A stretch of DNA of 64,000 nt from Collybiopsis luxurians FD-317 M1 (lineage: Eukaryota; Basidiomycota; Agaricomycetes; Agaricales; Omphalotaceae). The stretch covers positions 620,001-684,000 of the forward strand of contig KN834750.1 in NCBI GenBank assembly GCA_000827265.1, read 5' to 3'. The notes beneath the pieces are model-generated. The model did no database searches. It was given only the letters and a program-made list of their open reading frames with translations, and was not told the origin of the DNA. Of this stretch, positions 12,331-21,989 are shown one piece after another; position 1 is the stretch's first letter; every line of letters begins with the position of its first letter. The translations under genes were made by a program, and so were the position numbers.

Positions 12331-13543
12331 ATGAACCTTCTTTCATCCATGATTGCGTCTCTCCTGCTTCTGGCTTCAGGCGCCCGAGCAGTCGGAGTCG
12401 CCCCTGGTCAAATCAAGAACTTTGTGACGTTCGGAGATAGTTATACCGACATTGTTAACGTCGGCGACGGAGGAGTAGCCTGGCCTGTAAGAATTCCCAT
12501 GCAGCGTCGTAACTTGTACAAACCTAATTCGTCAGGTCTATGCCGCGGGGTATGCGGACGTATCTTTATTCCCTTTCGCGAAAAGCGGCGCAACTTGTTC
12601 GAACAATATAACTTTCCGTCCTTTCCCATCGGTATTCGAAAGCCAGCTACCGGCTTACTTTGCGGAAACAAGCAACGGCTCACTGAGGCTCAATCCTAAA
12701 GAAACTATCTACACGCTTTGGATCGGTACCAACGATCTTGGCGTGAGCTCTCTGCTCACAGGTGACGCCGTAGGATTCCTGCCGGACGTGACAGACTGTA
12801 TGGTCAACTGGGTCCAAACTTTGTACGACGGTGGAGCGAGAAACTTTATATTCCAGAATGTAAGCCTCTGTGTTTTCAAGAGGGACTCAACTTCATCTGT
12901 TTATGAAAGATGATCCCTCTGCAAGACGTGATCTTATATTCAGCCACGGGATATCTAACCAAGTTCTGGACATTCCCTCGTAATGGTATCTAGGGACCCA
13001 GTTCTAGTGAACGACTCGATATTGATGATGTTCCTCAGCGACGGAATGGAGTGTGTTCATGAACGAACTCGTTCTTTCCGGAAATGATCTCACCCAGCTC
13101 AAGTTACAAGCTTTGTTACCCAAAATTCCTCAGGCACACGTAGGTAGGCGAACTCTGACATTTTGCAAAGGGCAGATACTTACGCAGAAAATTTAAAGCC
13201 CACTTTGATTCACATGCCTTATTCGCAGACATGTTTGCCCACCCTGCAAACTATTTGAATGGCACAGCGCCGCTCAACGTCACAGGTTGCATTAACAGCT
13301 GCGTATTCCAAGTGGGTGGAACTGTAGGGGATTGCACAGAAGTCGAATCTCTGAGTGACAGAGACAGCTATCTTTGGTACGTGATATTTTGAGTGACATT
13401 TGTCGAAAGGTACTGAATAACAGCCTTGGCTCGCAAGGTTCGACGAGTTACATCCCAGCGAACAGGCTGATCGAATTGTAGCGAGAGAAATGGCTTTAGT
13501 CATGGAAGGAAAGACGAGTAAATGGGCTACTTGGTTGAGTTGA
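12331..13543 (+). CDS. Secreted GDSL-type esterase (carbohydrate esterase family 16-like)
   Basis: SGNH/GDSL hydrolase, probably a secreted acetyl esterase acting on plant cell-wall sugars (function inferred from family). The signal peptide MNLLSSMIASLLLLASGARA is followed by block I FGDSYTD with the nucleophile Ser. After a first intron come YAAGYADVSLFPFAKSGATC (block II Gly), LWIGTNDLG (block III Asn) and FDELHPSEQ (block V Asp and His). So all catalytic blocks are present. At least five introns interrupt it; the last exon ends with KWATWLS and TGA at 13543. The start at 12331 was chosen over an in-frame ATG at 12295 because it begins the signal peptide directly and sits just downstream of a TATA box. 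Confidence 0.88.
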
Positions 13544-13850
13544 GCAGGGTTGTGGGTATAACTTGAATGTTCGAAAGAATGGGAAATGCAGAATAAAGCC
13601 CCAAAAGGCAAACACAAACGAAGTCTCCAAACTGAAAATGGTTTCTGGGCAAAGATATCGTGACAGTCCGAATCAATCCCGAGTTGAATGAGCGAGTTTG
13701 ACACGCGTTCCAACTTCCAACACGTCTAAGTACTTCGACTCAAGTTGGCGACCTGGGCGCGTCAGTCCGTGGGAAATTTTCTCAAGTACAAATGTTCTTC
13801 CAGCGCCGGTGTACGTAGATTTCCTTGGCCACATAATATCGAACTCGATC
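13544..13850. other. Intergenic region
   Basis: 307 bases lie between the GDSL esterase and the gelsolin-type gene, both on +. Open frames here continue into the gelsolin first exon but carry nothing recognisable. No clear TATA box was found. Confidence 0.45.
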
Positions 13851-15325
13851 ATGGCTCATTTGACAAAGCCCACAAAATACAATATCGAAGACTCTAATAT
13901 TGCCCTGCTCGGATCTGATGTTGGTCCAGTTCTAAGTACATTACCAAGTCTGCGTCAAACGTGCTCATGATGTTCTTTCGAATGCCAGCTCGAAAAGCGG
14001 GTTCGCGAACATGGCGGGGACAAAGAACCTGCATGGCAAGATGCAGGTGCTCAGCTTGGTTTACAGATATGGCGTATTGAGAAATTTCATGTTGTGCCCT
14101 GGCCGAAAGCGCAGGAAGGCAAGTTCTATGATGGAGACTCATATATTATGCTATATGTGAGTTTGACGATATTTTTGCATTATTTGCTCCTGTTCAATGC
14201 CCTGCGAATAGACTTATAAAAAAACTCCGGAATCCAAATCATTTTCTTACGACATTCACTTCTGGCTCGGGGAAGATACTTCGCAAGATGAGGCTGGTAT
14301 GGTTCGCTGCCAGCAGATAACAGCGTGACTCTCTCTGACAATGCTTTGGCAATATGCAGGTACTGCTGCATACAAGACTGTTGAATTAGATGATCGTCTG
14401 TAATCAAGCAGATTCCTCTGTTAATCGCTCATGAGGAATTTTGTAGATTTACACGGCGTACCAGTCCAATATCGCGAAATTCAAGGCTATGAATCAGATA
14501 GATTTCTATCTCATTTTCCTCACGGCTTCGTCTGCCTTAAAGGCGGAATATCTACTGGATTCCATCACGTAGCTGAGTTGCCCCCGGCAGATCAACACAA
14601 GCTTTATCGAGTCAGTATCACCACAAATCCACACCCTTCCAAGGCCCATGCTCCTGCTCAACTTTTGGCTATTCGCGAAGTCTCCTTCTCTGCATCCAGT
14701 CTTGTGGAAGGAGATGTATTCGTGTTAGATAAGGGTACAAAGGTGTGGCAGCTGAATACCAAAGAAAGCGCCGGAAAAGAAAAGTTCAGGGCGGCAGAAT
14801 TTGTGCGAAGCATAGTTGAGACAAGGAAGGGGGGATGCGATGTCACGGTATTCGGTAAGAGAATAGCTTTGCACATTAACCCTGCTCACCAGCTCTCGAA
14901 TTTCAGACGAGGGCGCACACGGCACGGGGACATTCCTGGCAGAGTTTGGGCAAGATGCATCTATACACAGAGAGTCCGAAGAGCAAATCGCATCCACAGA
15001 TGGCTCTACTTCGGCTCTGAAACTATTCCGCATTTCCGACGCTTCTGGTACACCAACGTTTTCTGCCGTAGAATCTTCAATCTCTCTCTCCTCACTTTCC
15101 TCGACGGACGCATTTCTTTTGGATGCTGCATCCTCGATGTATGTCTGGATTGGCGCGCAATCGTCTTTGACAGAACAAAGGCTGGCCGTTCACTATGCAC
15201 AGAAGTATTTACATGACAAGTTAAGTGGAAACTCTGGTAGGACGAAGAAGGGGGTGGCTATCCCGATCGTGAAAATGCAGGAGGGACACGAGAGCGAGGC
15301 CTTTTTGAAGCTTTTGGGGGCCTAG
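13851..15325 (+). CDS. Gelsolin/severin-type actin-binding protein
   Basis: Calcium-regulated actin filament severing or capping protein with about three gelsolin repeats, the severin/fragmin size class. Repeat 1: LQIWRIEKFHVVPWP and YDGDSYIMLY, then after an intron TYKKTPES and HFWLGEDTSQDEAG. Repeat 2: VPVQYREIQGYES, FPHGFVCLKGG, KLYRV, EGDVFVLDKGTKVWQ. Repeat 3: LKLFRISDASG, DAFLLDAASSMYVWIGAQSS. Five introns were placed by frame; one uses the less common donor GTCTGT (51 nt, ending near 14446) and restores VELDDHLHGVPVQYREIQ. The start MAHLTKPTKYNIEDSNIALL matches relatives. Actin binding is inferred from the family. Confidence 0.88.
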
Positions 15326-15599
15326 AATACGCGGATGAGCAATGTCACGTATCAAATATAAGTGGAATGTACTCCAAGTGTATAATTATAAATGATGGAT
15401 TCATATCTTCCCTGCTTTATGTCTATTTCCGACATTTACCCTACTCTTCTGTATCTCATCTCGTGCTGGGTGATTCATCTATCGAAATACCGGTCGAACT
15501 ATCCGGATCTACACCGAAAAAAACCAATAAATACATGCCGATGAATCCAGCAGAAAGCAACTCACTGTTGTCACATCTCAAACGTCCGCCGTCCGCCCC

Positions 15600-17167
15600 T
15601 CACCTATCATTCAACAAAACTGTCAAGGGAGCTTGCTCTTCCCCACCCCTCCACCCTTTCATTCCTTTTTTAGCGAACCTACTAAGTAAGTACGCGTAAT
15701 TACGTTTCTCTGGAGGAACGTAATCGAGCCCGAGCTCTGCAAATAGAATGGACTCGCTGGGAGTTGGAATGAGAATCCATTTGCCATCAGCAGGAGGAGG
15801 ACTTTTTGGTGGTCGGCCGCGTCGGCGATGAGGCGAAGAAACGCGAGTGGACGGCTCTTCGGTACTGTCCGCAGCGGGGACGGTATCCTCTGCACCAATC
15901 TCCCACTTCCAGAGCCCAAACTCGTTCAGGAATAAACCCATTCTGCTTGCTCTCATTCGCATGTCGCGTACAAATTCACTATCACCAGTCAGGAACAAGA
16001 GAGCAGTGGCACGAGAATTGAACGGGACAAGGTTCAGGTCCGCCCTACGGAAAGTGCCTCTGCCATCTACAAAAGCATCCCGCCTCTGCTTTCTGGATTC
16101 TTGCTCTTCTCCGTCAGCGGGCGACTCGGGTACTCGCATGACACCAGTCCATTTCCATTGGCCACGATCGAACTCGGATAAATCCTTTCCGCCAATCATA
16201 CCACCCAGCTGCAGCGAGGGTATGACTTCATTGAGTAGTCGTGAATGGCGAAGGGCTAAGGATGGCGTGAAATTAGATGAGAAAGCCTTATCTAGGCGTC
16301 CGCGGTGTTCTGTTTTGGCGTATTCCTTTGCAAGTTCAGAGGGGGAGGCTGGTGGACCTATTTCAGTTGGTGTTGGGACATGATTTACATCTGGATGAAA
16401 CAAACAGAGGTCGATGCGGTTTGCAATAGGGAAGCCGCGTCTGTAGGCACCGACGCATGCGATATCGTATTCGGGGGGCAATAAATTCTTAATCAGTGAG
16501 GCTACTCTCTCCACCTCGGGCCTTGTCACAGGTTGGACAATGTATTCAAAATACTTCAAGTAGGTGAGCTGCCTCTTGGTCAACATTTGTTCAAGCTGGG
16601 AAGAGATCCCGAGACGCGAGCTGGGTGGTTTTGCCGAATCAGTGAGCATGTGAAGGGACGCCCGAAGTTGTGCTACAGAGTCGATACCCAGTTTCAGAAT
16701 GTTATTCGCGGTTTTTCTTCCAATTCCAGGTACACTTTGAAGCTCTGTCAAGCTACGGGTCCGTGCTTCATCGCGAGAACGTTGAGAAACGCTTTGGGTA
16801 GAGATACTTGTATTTTTTTCCAGTGAAGGGAAGAGAGAATTTTGGGATTGAATCAAGTCGACGAGTGCCTTTTTCACCCAACTTGAGATTCCTTCCAGCT
16901 TTTCCACATGGACCGGTGAGCTCATGCGATAATCTAGGTATCCGACTTCCTTTATAGCCTTATTGAGCGAACGAACTCTGTATTTCGACCTGTCATCCCG
17001 GTCCAGTTCTGCTGCTTTGGCTGATGATTCATTAGCTATATATAAGTCTGGGTAATTCCATAGAGCACACCTTGTTCGAGTGCATATAAAATTCTCTGAT
17101 TTGGACTTGGACCCGCAGCGGTGGTTGAAGTTGACGCGTAACGAGGAAGGACGCGAAAAGGAAACAT
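15600..17167 (-). CDS. Mitochondrial family-X DNA polymerase-like protein with altered catalytic site
   Basis: About 505 residues in two exons (17071-17167 and 15600-17020; the 50-nt intron restores frame exactly). Exon 1 encodes MFPFRVLPRYASTSTTAAG, rich in Arg, Ser and Thr and free of acidic residues, like a mitochondrial presequence. Next comes an 8-kDa-like helical region (ILYALEQAKAAELDRDDR, then KYRVRSLNKAI), a helix-hairpin-helix (VPGIGRKTANNILKLGI) and the polymerase signature VGAYRRG. Where family X enzymes have Asp-Val-Asp after this, the protein reads Arg-Ile-Asp, so the first metal-binding Asp is lost. The third Asp (FRRADLNLVPF) is kept. It may be a non-catalytic or re-purposed polymerase beta/lambda relative. 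Its start codon is 20 bases from that of the divergent methyltransferase. Confidence 0.82.
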
Positions 17168-17187
17168 GCGGGCGCTTAAATTTTTTT

Positions 17188-18125
17188 ATGACAGCCCACT
17201 TGGACGCGAGCAAGTATGACAATCAACCCTTGCATGAAGAAATGGCTAGACGGCGAGCAAGACACAAGTTTACGTGCTCACCCTATTGATCTCCTCATTT
17301 TAGAATTGGAAAGGTTTTGCTCAAGCTATATCCATTCGACGAGAATCGTACATGTGTTCTGGATTTTGCCTGTGGTCCAGGTCAGAATTACCGGATGTAC
17401 ATAGATTATCCAGATGAGTACATCTGTTCTTGCAGGCTTGAACTCCCGCATACTTGCACCATACGCCAAAACCATCGTAGGAATGGATATAAGTCAGGCG
17501 ATGGTGGATAGATACAATGAACGTGCCAGCAATCAGGGTATCCCTGAAGAGGAGATGCGCGCTATTTGTATTCCAGAAGAGTTGTTTTCAAACTTGAACG
17601 AGGTGGAGGCAACCAAAAATGTGGAACAAATCAGAGAGCTGCTGGATGGCGCCGTGTTCGATGTGGTCGTTGTACGTTTTCTTTCGGTCTCATATCTACG
17701 TCGCGGCTAGAGATATGTTGCAGTGCTGCATGTCGTATCATCACTTTCGATCCATTTCGTACGTGACACGCATACTCTCCTCATTCCTCAAGCCTGGTGG
17801 CCGACTCTTCGTTGCCGACGTCGAGTCTGTTCCACGATCGACCGCCAGCCCGGATGTAAGCCACCACATGGATACCTTTGAGCCCATTTTCGAAGATGGA
17901 GCCTGTGACGCCGGCATTATCGTGCACAAGTACGGATTTTCCGCTCAAGAAATGAAGAATGTTTTCGCAGAAGCTGGGTTAGTACACACTGATTCAGAAA
18001 CAGGCAAGACGAGTTTCGAATACAGCATTGTCACGCGTGCCCTCAAGCAAGGAAAGAAGGTGAACATTTTCCTCGCCAGCGGTGCAAAGGATAAAAACTC
18101 GGATAATATTACAGATCGTAGCTAG
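17188..18125 (+). CDS. Class I SAM-dependent methyltransferase
   Basis: Small-molecule-type methyltransferase of unknown substrate. The start MTAHLDASKYDNQPLHEEM is joined through a first intron (donor after ARHK) to VLLKLYPFDENRTCVLDFAC. Motif I, DFACGPG, is completed by a second intron and continues LNSRILAPYAKTIVGMDIS with the acidic loop Asp of the SAM ribose site. The post-motif stretch FDVVVCCMSYHHF and LKPGGRLFVADVES follows. The C-terminus includes a GFSAQEMKNVFAEAGL helix typical of UbiE/ubiquinone-like enzymes. The stop is only 46 bases from the stop of the convergent small gene. It shares a 20-base start-to-start gap with the polymerase-like gene, so both probably use overlapping leaders. 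Confidence 0.85.
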
Positions 18126-18171
18126 ACTAAACTACTGTTACAACATCAAGATACAAAATCAGAACTGACAT

Positions 18172-18801
18172 TTATTGCGTTTTACTGGGAGGGTCATGCA
18201 CAGAAGCATTTCCTTGGAGAATCTGTTCTCCGTGCTCTTTCAATTCGGGCTAGATAGAGATGTTGAGAAATTTCTTTGAACGTCCCAGTAACAAAAACAG
18301 ACCTTGCCAAGTAACTAGAAAGTCCATCAGAAAGATTCTGGTATAAGAGCAGAAAACTTACCGTTCCCCGTGTTTTCTTTCATGTCAAGGAATAATGCAA
18401 TGAGTATCGTCAAGTACGCTACAATTAAAATAGTCTCACTTTGGCAACTCCTACAAGGGCAGGAGTGAATAAGTATCAGGAGTATTACAAAGTCGGTCAC
18501 ATACCGATAACACGTTCTTTGAATGGGACTGATTGGCCTTCGGCTGGAACGGTCACAACATTGACTCTTTCGCGAGCAATATCTCCAGGTTCCGGTGCAT
18601 CAGTGTGCACAGCGGAGCCAGATTCTGGTTGAGAATGACCTGAAATTGGATAAGAGGAGGTATATAGAGATTCTGGAGCGAGGGACCTTGCTGAGGAAGG
18701 GTGTTACTCCTCGTAGGTTCTGCGACTTGAGATGGAAGAATAAGTGGAGCACCGGAACCAGGTTGAGGTTGACCGGGATCGACGATTGATTCAGAATGCA
18801 T
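18172..18801 (-). CDS. Small conserved protein with consecutive microexons
   Basis: Six exons on the minus strand: 18687-18801, 18505-18639 (or to 18624), 18440-18450, 18362-18376, 18303-18314, 18172-18249. Joined they give 366 nt, 121 residues, one open frame. The exons of 11, 15 and 12 nt spell VAK, KTRGT and LLGK, giving PFKERVIGVAKKTRGTLLGK and then PELKEHGEQILQG. I recall this core from other Agaricomycete proteins of unknown function, which supports the joins. The first 60 residues are Pro/Gln-rich. There is no signal peptide or membrane segment. The acceptor of exon 2 is ambiguous by 15 in-frame nt. Function unknown. Confidence 0.72.
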
Positions 18802-18976
18802 AGTACTAGTAGATTGGTGCTCCGGAGTCGAAACCTACAAGACTTTTAAATACTGGACGCGTCTCCGCTAATGACGTCTCGGTGATGTCATAATCACGTG
18901 ATAAACAGCCAGTCCGCGATGCCGAAATTGATGGCTGTTCCGGAGCTGCACGTAAGTGAACGGCTTGACTCTTAAG

Positions 18977-19778
18977 ATGGCTTCCACTAAGATTGCTACT
19001 CTCCTTATTCGAGTAAGCTTGTTCAGCTCCTCCTTGTTTCTTCAACTACTGACGCGATTTAACCAACGAGATAGACGATAGCCAAACCAATTAGCTCTAG
19101 ATTAAAGACCCAGGCTAAACAGTTGTGTCTTTTTTTATTTATTTATCTCATGTCTTTAACGCTAAACTCGTGACAGACATGAACGATTTCGCAATGTGTG
19201 CATTTCTCTCGCCCAAATGATGTGACTTGCCATCTGTTTCTCTTAATACTCAACGCTAAACTCGTGCCAGGTATCGTACAGAGGTTCGGCTACGGACGGG
19301 CATTTTAGGGGAACCAGCGAAGCATATCAGGCCTTTGTCAGAAACAAAGTGCGTTTATTAGCCCATCTCAGGCTTCGTATGATATTTACTTTGCTCTAGG
19401 GCAATAGACTCGGGTGCTAATGCACTGGCCGAAGGTTTTCTATTCTCTGTAGCAGCAGCGCTTATCCTGGGGGAAACGTATCGAACCGCCAGAAATCAAA
19501 ATAAACGGCGAGATGACGTGGACGATAAGCTAGAGAATCTAGAAAATGCCGTCTCTCTGCTGAGAACTCAGATGGGTGAATGGCAGCAACGATGGGAGGA
19601 GGAACAACAGCGAAACGACGATCTCGCAAGGATTTTAACGCGTGTGGTCGAAATTAGCACCCAAGGAGGGATTTTGAGCCAAGTAGATGGGTTGCGATCC
19701 AGGTTCAGAGAGGATCAAGTAGGCATACCCAGCAGTCAAAGGGAAGCTCAAGAAAGTGAACGAACGGCCGCAAATTGA
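18977..19778 (+). CDS. OPA3: OPA3-like mitochondrial protein
   Basis: Homolog of optic atrophy 3, a mitochondrial membrane-associated protein of unclear biochemical role. Five exons: 18977-19012 (MASTKIATLLIR), 19075-19124 (TIAKPISSRLKTQAKQ), 19177-19221 (HERFRNVCISLAQM), from 19271 (YRTEVRLRTGILGEPAKHIR), and a last exon with DSGANALAEGFLFSVAAALI and a C-terminal coiled coil (DDVDDKLENLENAVSLLRTQ). The order and motifs match fungal OPA3 proteins throughout. Introns 2 and 3 share an identical 15-base segment at their 3' ends (see findings). The start lies 175 bases from the divergent small gene. Confidence 0.9.
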
Positions 19779-19942
19779 AGACGAGTTGACTGCCCTTTTC
19801 AATTGCCATAGAATCTCACAATGTTTCTAATGCGGACCAATCTGTACATAATATTATGCCACTAATCTAGTATAAAGTTCACCCCCTCATACAGTAACCA
19901 GCCGTCGAAATTCATTAAGTAGATCGCTCCGTACGAATACCA

Positions 19943-21721
19943 CTAAGAGTATCGAGTTTGCTCACACAGATGCTAAGAGAATCGTCAGAAAACAAGCGAG
20001 TTAAAGAAGAACGAACGTACATTCAATTTCTCCGCGTGTGATGACCTGTGTGTCTGCGTTCGACAGTTGTAACCATACCTGAGTAGCAGCGCATCAGGAT
20101 GAGATGGGTGTGACAAGCATCGATGCACATACCAGCAATCTTCAAGAAGAGGTCCCCTGGCAGCCCTTCGATGGCGGGACCATACCCAGAGATTCTCGAC
20201 TAGGAATGCTCGAAAGCACTCTTCACATAAAAAGTTATCTCTTGTCCAATCAGGTAGTGATGCGCTCTGCTGCGAAACCTGAGGTAGTTGCTTCACAAGA
20301 TTGAGATCCCATAGATCGTCCCAGATTTTCAAGAGAAGGTTCGGCCCATGCTGCTTTGCCTCATCTCGCAATGCATCGGTCTCAACCGAATTGAATCGGA
20401 GCGATGCCTTGAGATATTGATAGAGGGAATTCCACTCATAATGAGAATGTCCGTTACAGCATCCCGAGGTAGCGTTTGGATTCGAGTAGTTTCCCAAGGC
20501 TAACATAAGGTATCAAACACACGACCACGACTCAAGAACCTGACAGACATACTGCTTCTGTGGTAAACCTGTAGGCCGAACGATTTCTGACATCGATCAC
20601 CTATGCCAAGAGAAGTCAAGCGGTGAAGAATCGGAGGATGAATCAACACAGACACTGTGAGTTTTCCTGTGTAATTCTAGGTGAAATAGAATGCCAGTGT
20701 GTAAAGTCAGACGGTGGAGGTTTCGTTTTGCGCTCTTCCAAAACTTTGACTAATGGATCTGAAAGATATCCAGAAACTATGGGGTCAAATTCCATTTCTT
20801 CCTCGAAGAAGTCCAGAATGTCGTCTAGTGGTTGAAGACCATTCTGTGGATTGTCAAAACACTCTATGATGACACCCGGTCCAGCAGCAAGCGCAAAATT
20901 ATTGATTTCTAAACACAACGGAATTAGTACTGGCTATACATACATTCCACTCTGGCACTCACCGTCTGGGTAACCATCGAATCTTACGCACCACGTAATT
21001 ATCTCCTTCAAGAACTCCGAAACACTGTGAATTTGAAGTAATTCGGGAGTAGGTATATCGGATAGAAACTTGGCTCTCTTTATAAGTGCCTCTCGACGTC
21101 TTCTTTGGTCCGCTGCGTCATCGTCATCGTTATGAAAGTCGGAATCCCAGGTGCTAGGATGAAATATAGAGCTGTATAGCATTAAGTTGTAGACAGCTAC
21201 GTGAAAATTCTTAGACTCGCTCTCGGTGAGCTGACTAGTCTGACAGCTACGATTGAGGTATCTGACGGGGACCATGTTGGAATTGAGACTACTAATTTGA
21301 TTGAGGAGACCTACCTAAAACTGAACAGCTCCTCCAATCGTCTTACCACCGCGACTTGTTCGACGATTTTATGAGTCTCTGCATTGGTGATGGGAGTGTC
21401 CATGATCTCTTCAAAGCTTTGCTTCCGGCCGCCGTCAACCTGCATGTCCTCAGAGTCAGAGCCGGATTCAGATTCCCAGCGGGTAGTTTGTTTAGAGGAG
21501 TTTCTGGCAATATCTGGATGGCGAATACATCTTAAAGCTTGTGGCAGTGCAGGACCAGTAATATTATATGCCACAGAGCGCATAATCGATTTGGGATGCG
21601 TTTGGAACACTTGATAGAACGACTTGGCAGTCAAAATTGTAGCCAGAAGTGATGGGAATGAAGGCATGAACATAAGAATTCTTTCGATTATATCGTCAGA
21701 TACGGGCAGACAGTCAGACAT
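19943..21721 (-). CDS. F-box-like protein A (paralog of the gene at 24315)
   Basis: Basidiomycete F-box-type protein, probably a substrate adaptor of an SCF ubiquitin ligase (inference). The start MSDCLPVSDDIIERILMF leads into an F-box-like helix set, then SIMRSVAYNITGPALPQAL. It is followed by a Ser/Asp-rich linker, LEELFSFR joined by an intron to YLNRSCQTSQLTESES, GPGVIIECFDNPQNGLQPL, the cysteine pair LCEECF and the end YGYNCRTQTHRSSHAEKLN plus HLCEQTRYS from a last small exon (19943-19972). The same blocks occur in the paralog, including YGYNCRTQVHKSSHAEALN and HL. At least six introns. An upstream in-frame ATG at 21916 runs through the bZIP-site promoter and was rejected. Confidence 0.78.
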
Positions 21722-21757
21722 GGTGGTTAAGACCAAGGTTGTTGCTTCCGTTGGCGT

Positions 21758-21882
21758 TGACTCATCTTTTTTATTCACATGTATCACATGATCGCTGCTC
21801 AGCGCCCGACGTTCGATGCTCGTCGCCCGACTCGCGCCCGACACTGACCGAGTCACTCTTGAGTCATCCGCGAGTTGACTCA
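21758..21882. promoter_or_regulatory. Three bZIP (Gcn4/AP-1-type) sites upstream of F-box gene A
   Basis: Perfect TGASTCA heptamers occur at 21758-21764 (TGACTCA), 21860-21866 (TGAGTCA) and 21876-21882 (TGACTCA), with further half sites near 21850. They lie 37-161 bases upstream of the ATG at 21721. Binding by a Gcn4/AP-1-like factor is inference. Confidence 0.45.
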
Positions 21883-21989
21883 GTGCGACGTCAAGAATCA
21901 CAATGATTATTTCCACGTAAAAATATTATCTCTTAGAGTCTGATTTCAATAACTTAGATTTAGTATGTCGGTTCACCTATACTGTAAGG

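Noticed and set aside
17080..17222. Upstream starts overlapping the polymerase-like and methyltransferase genes
   Set aside because: The spliced exon 17071-17167 gives a coherent presequence in a different frame, so the straight read-through N-terminus is not the real one.
21722..21916. N-terminal extension of F-box protein A to an ATG at 21916
   Set aside because: It would translate through the bZIP-site promoter and adds no conserved sequence before MSDCLPVSDD.
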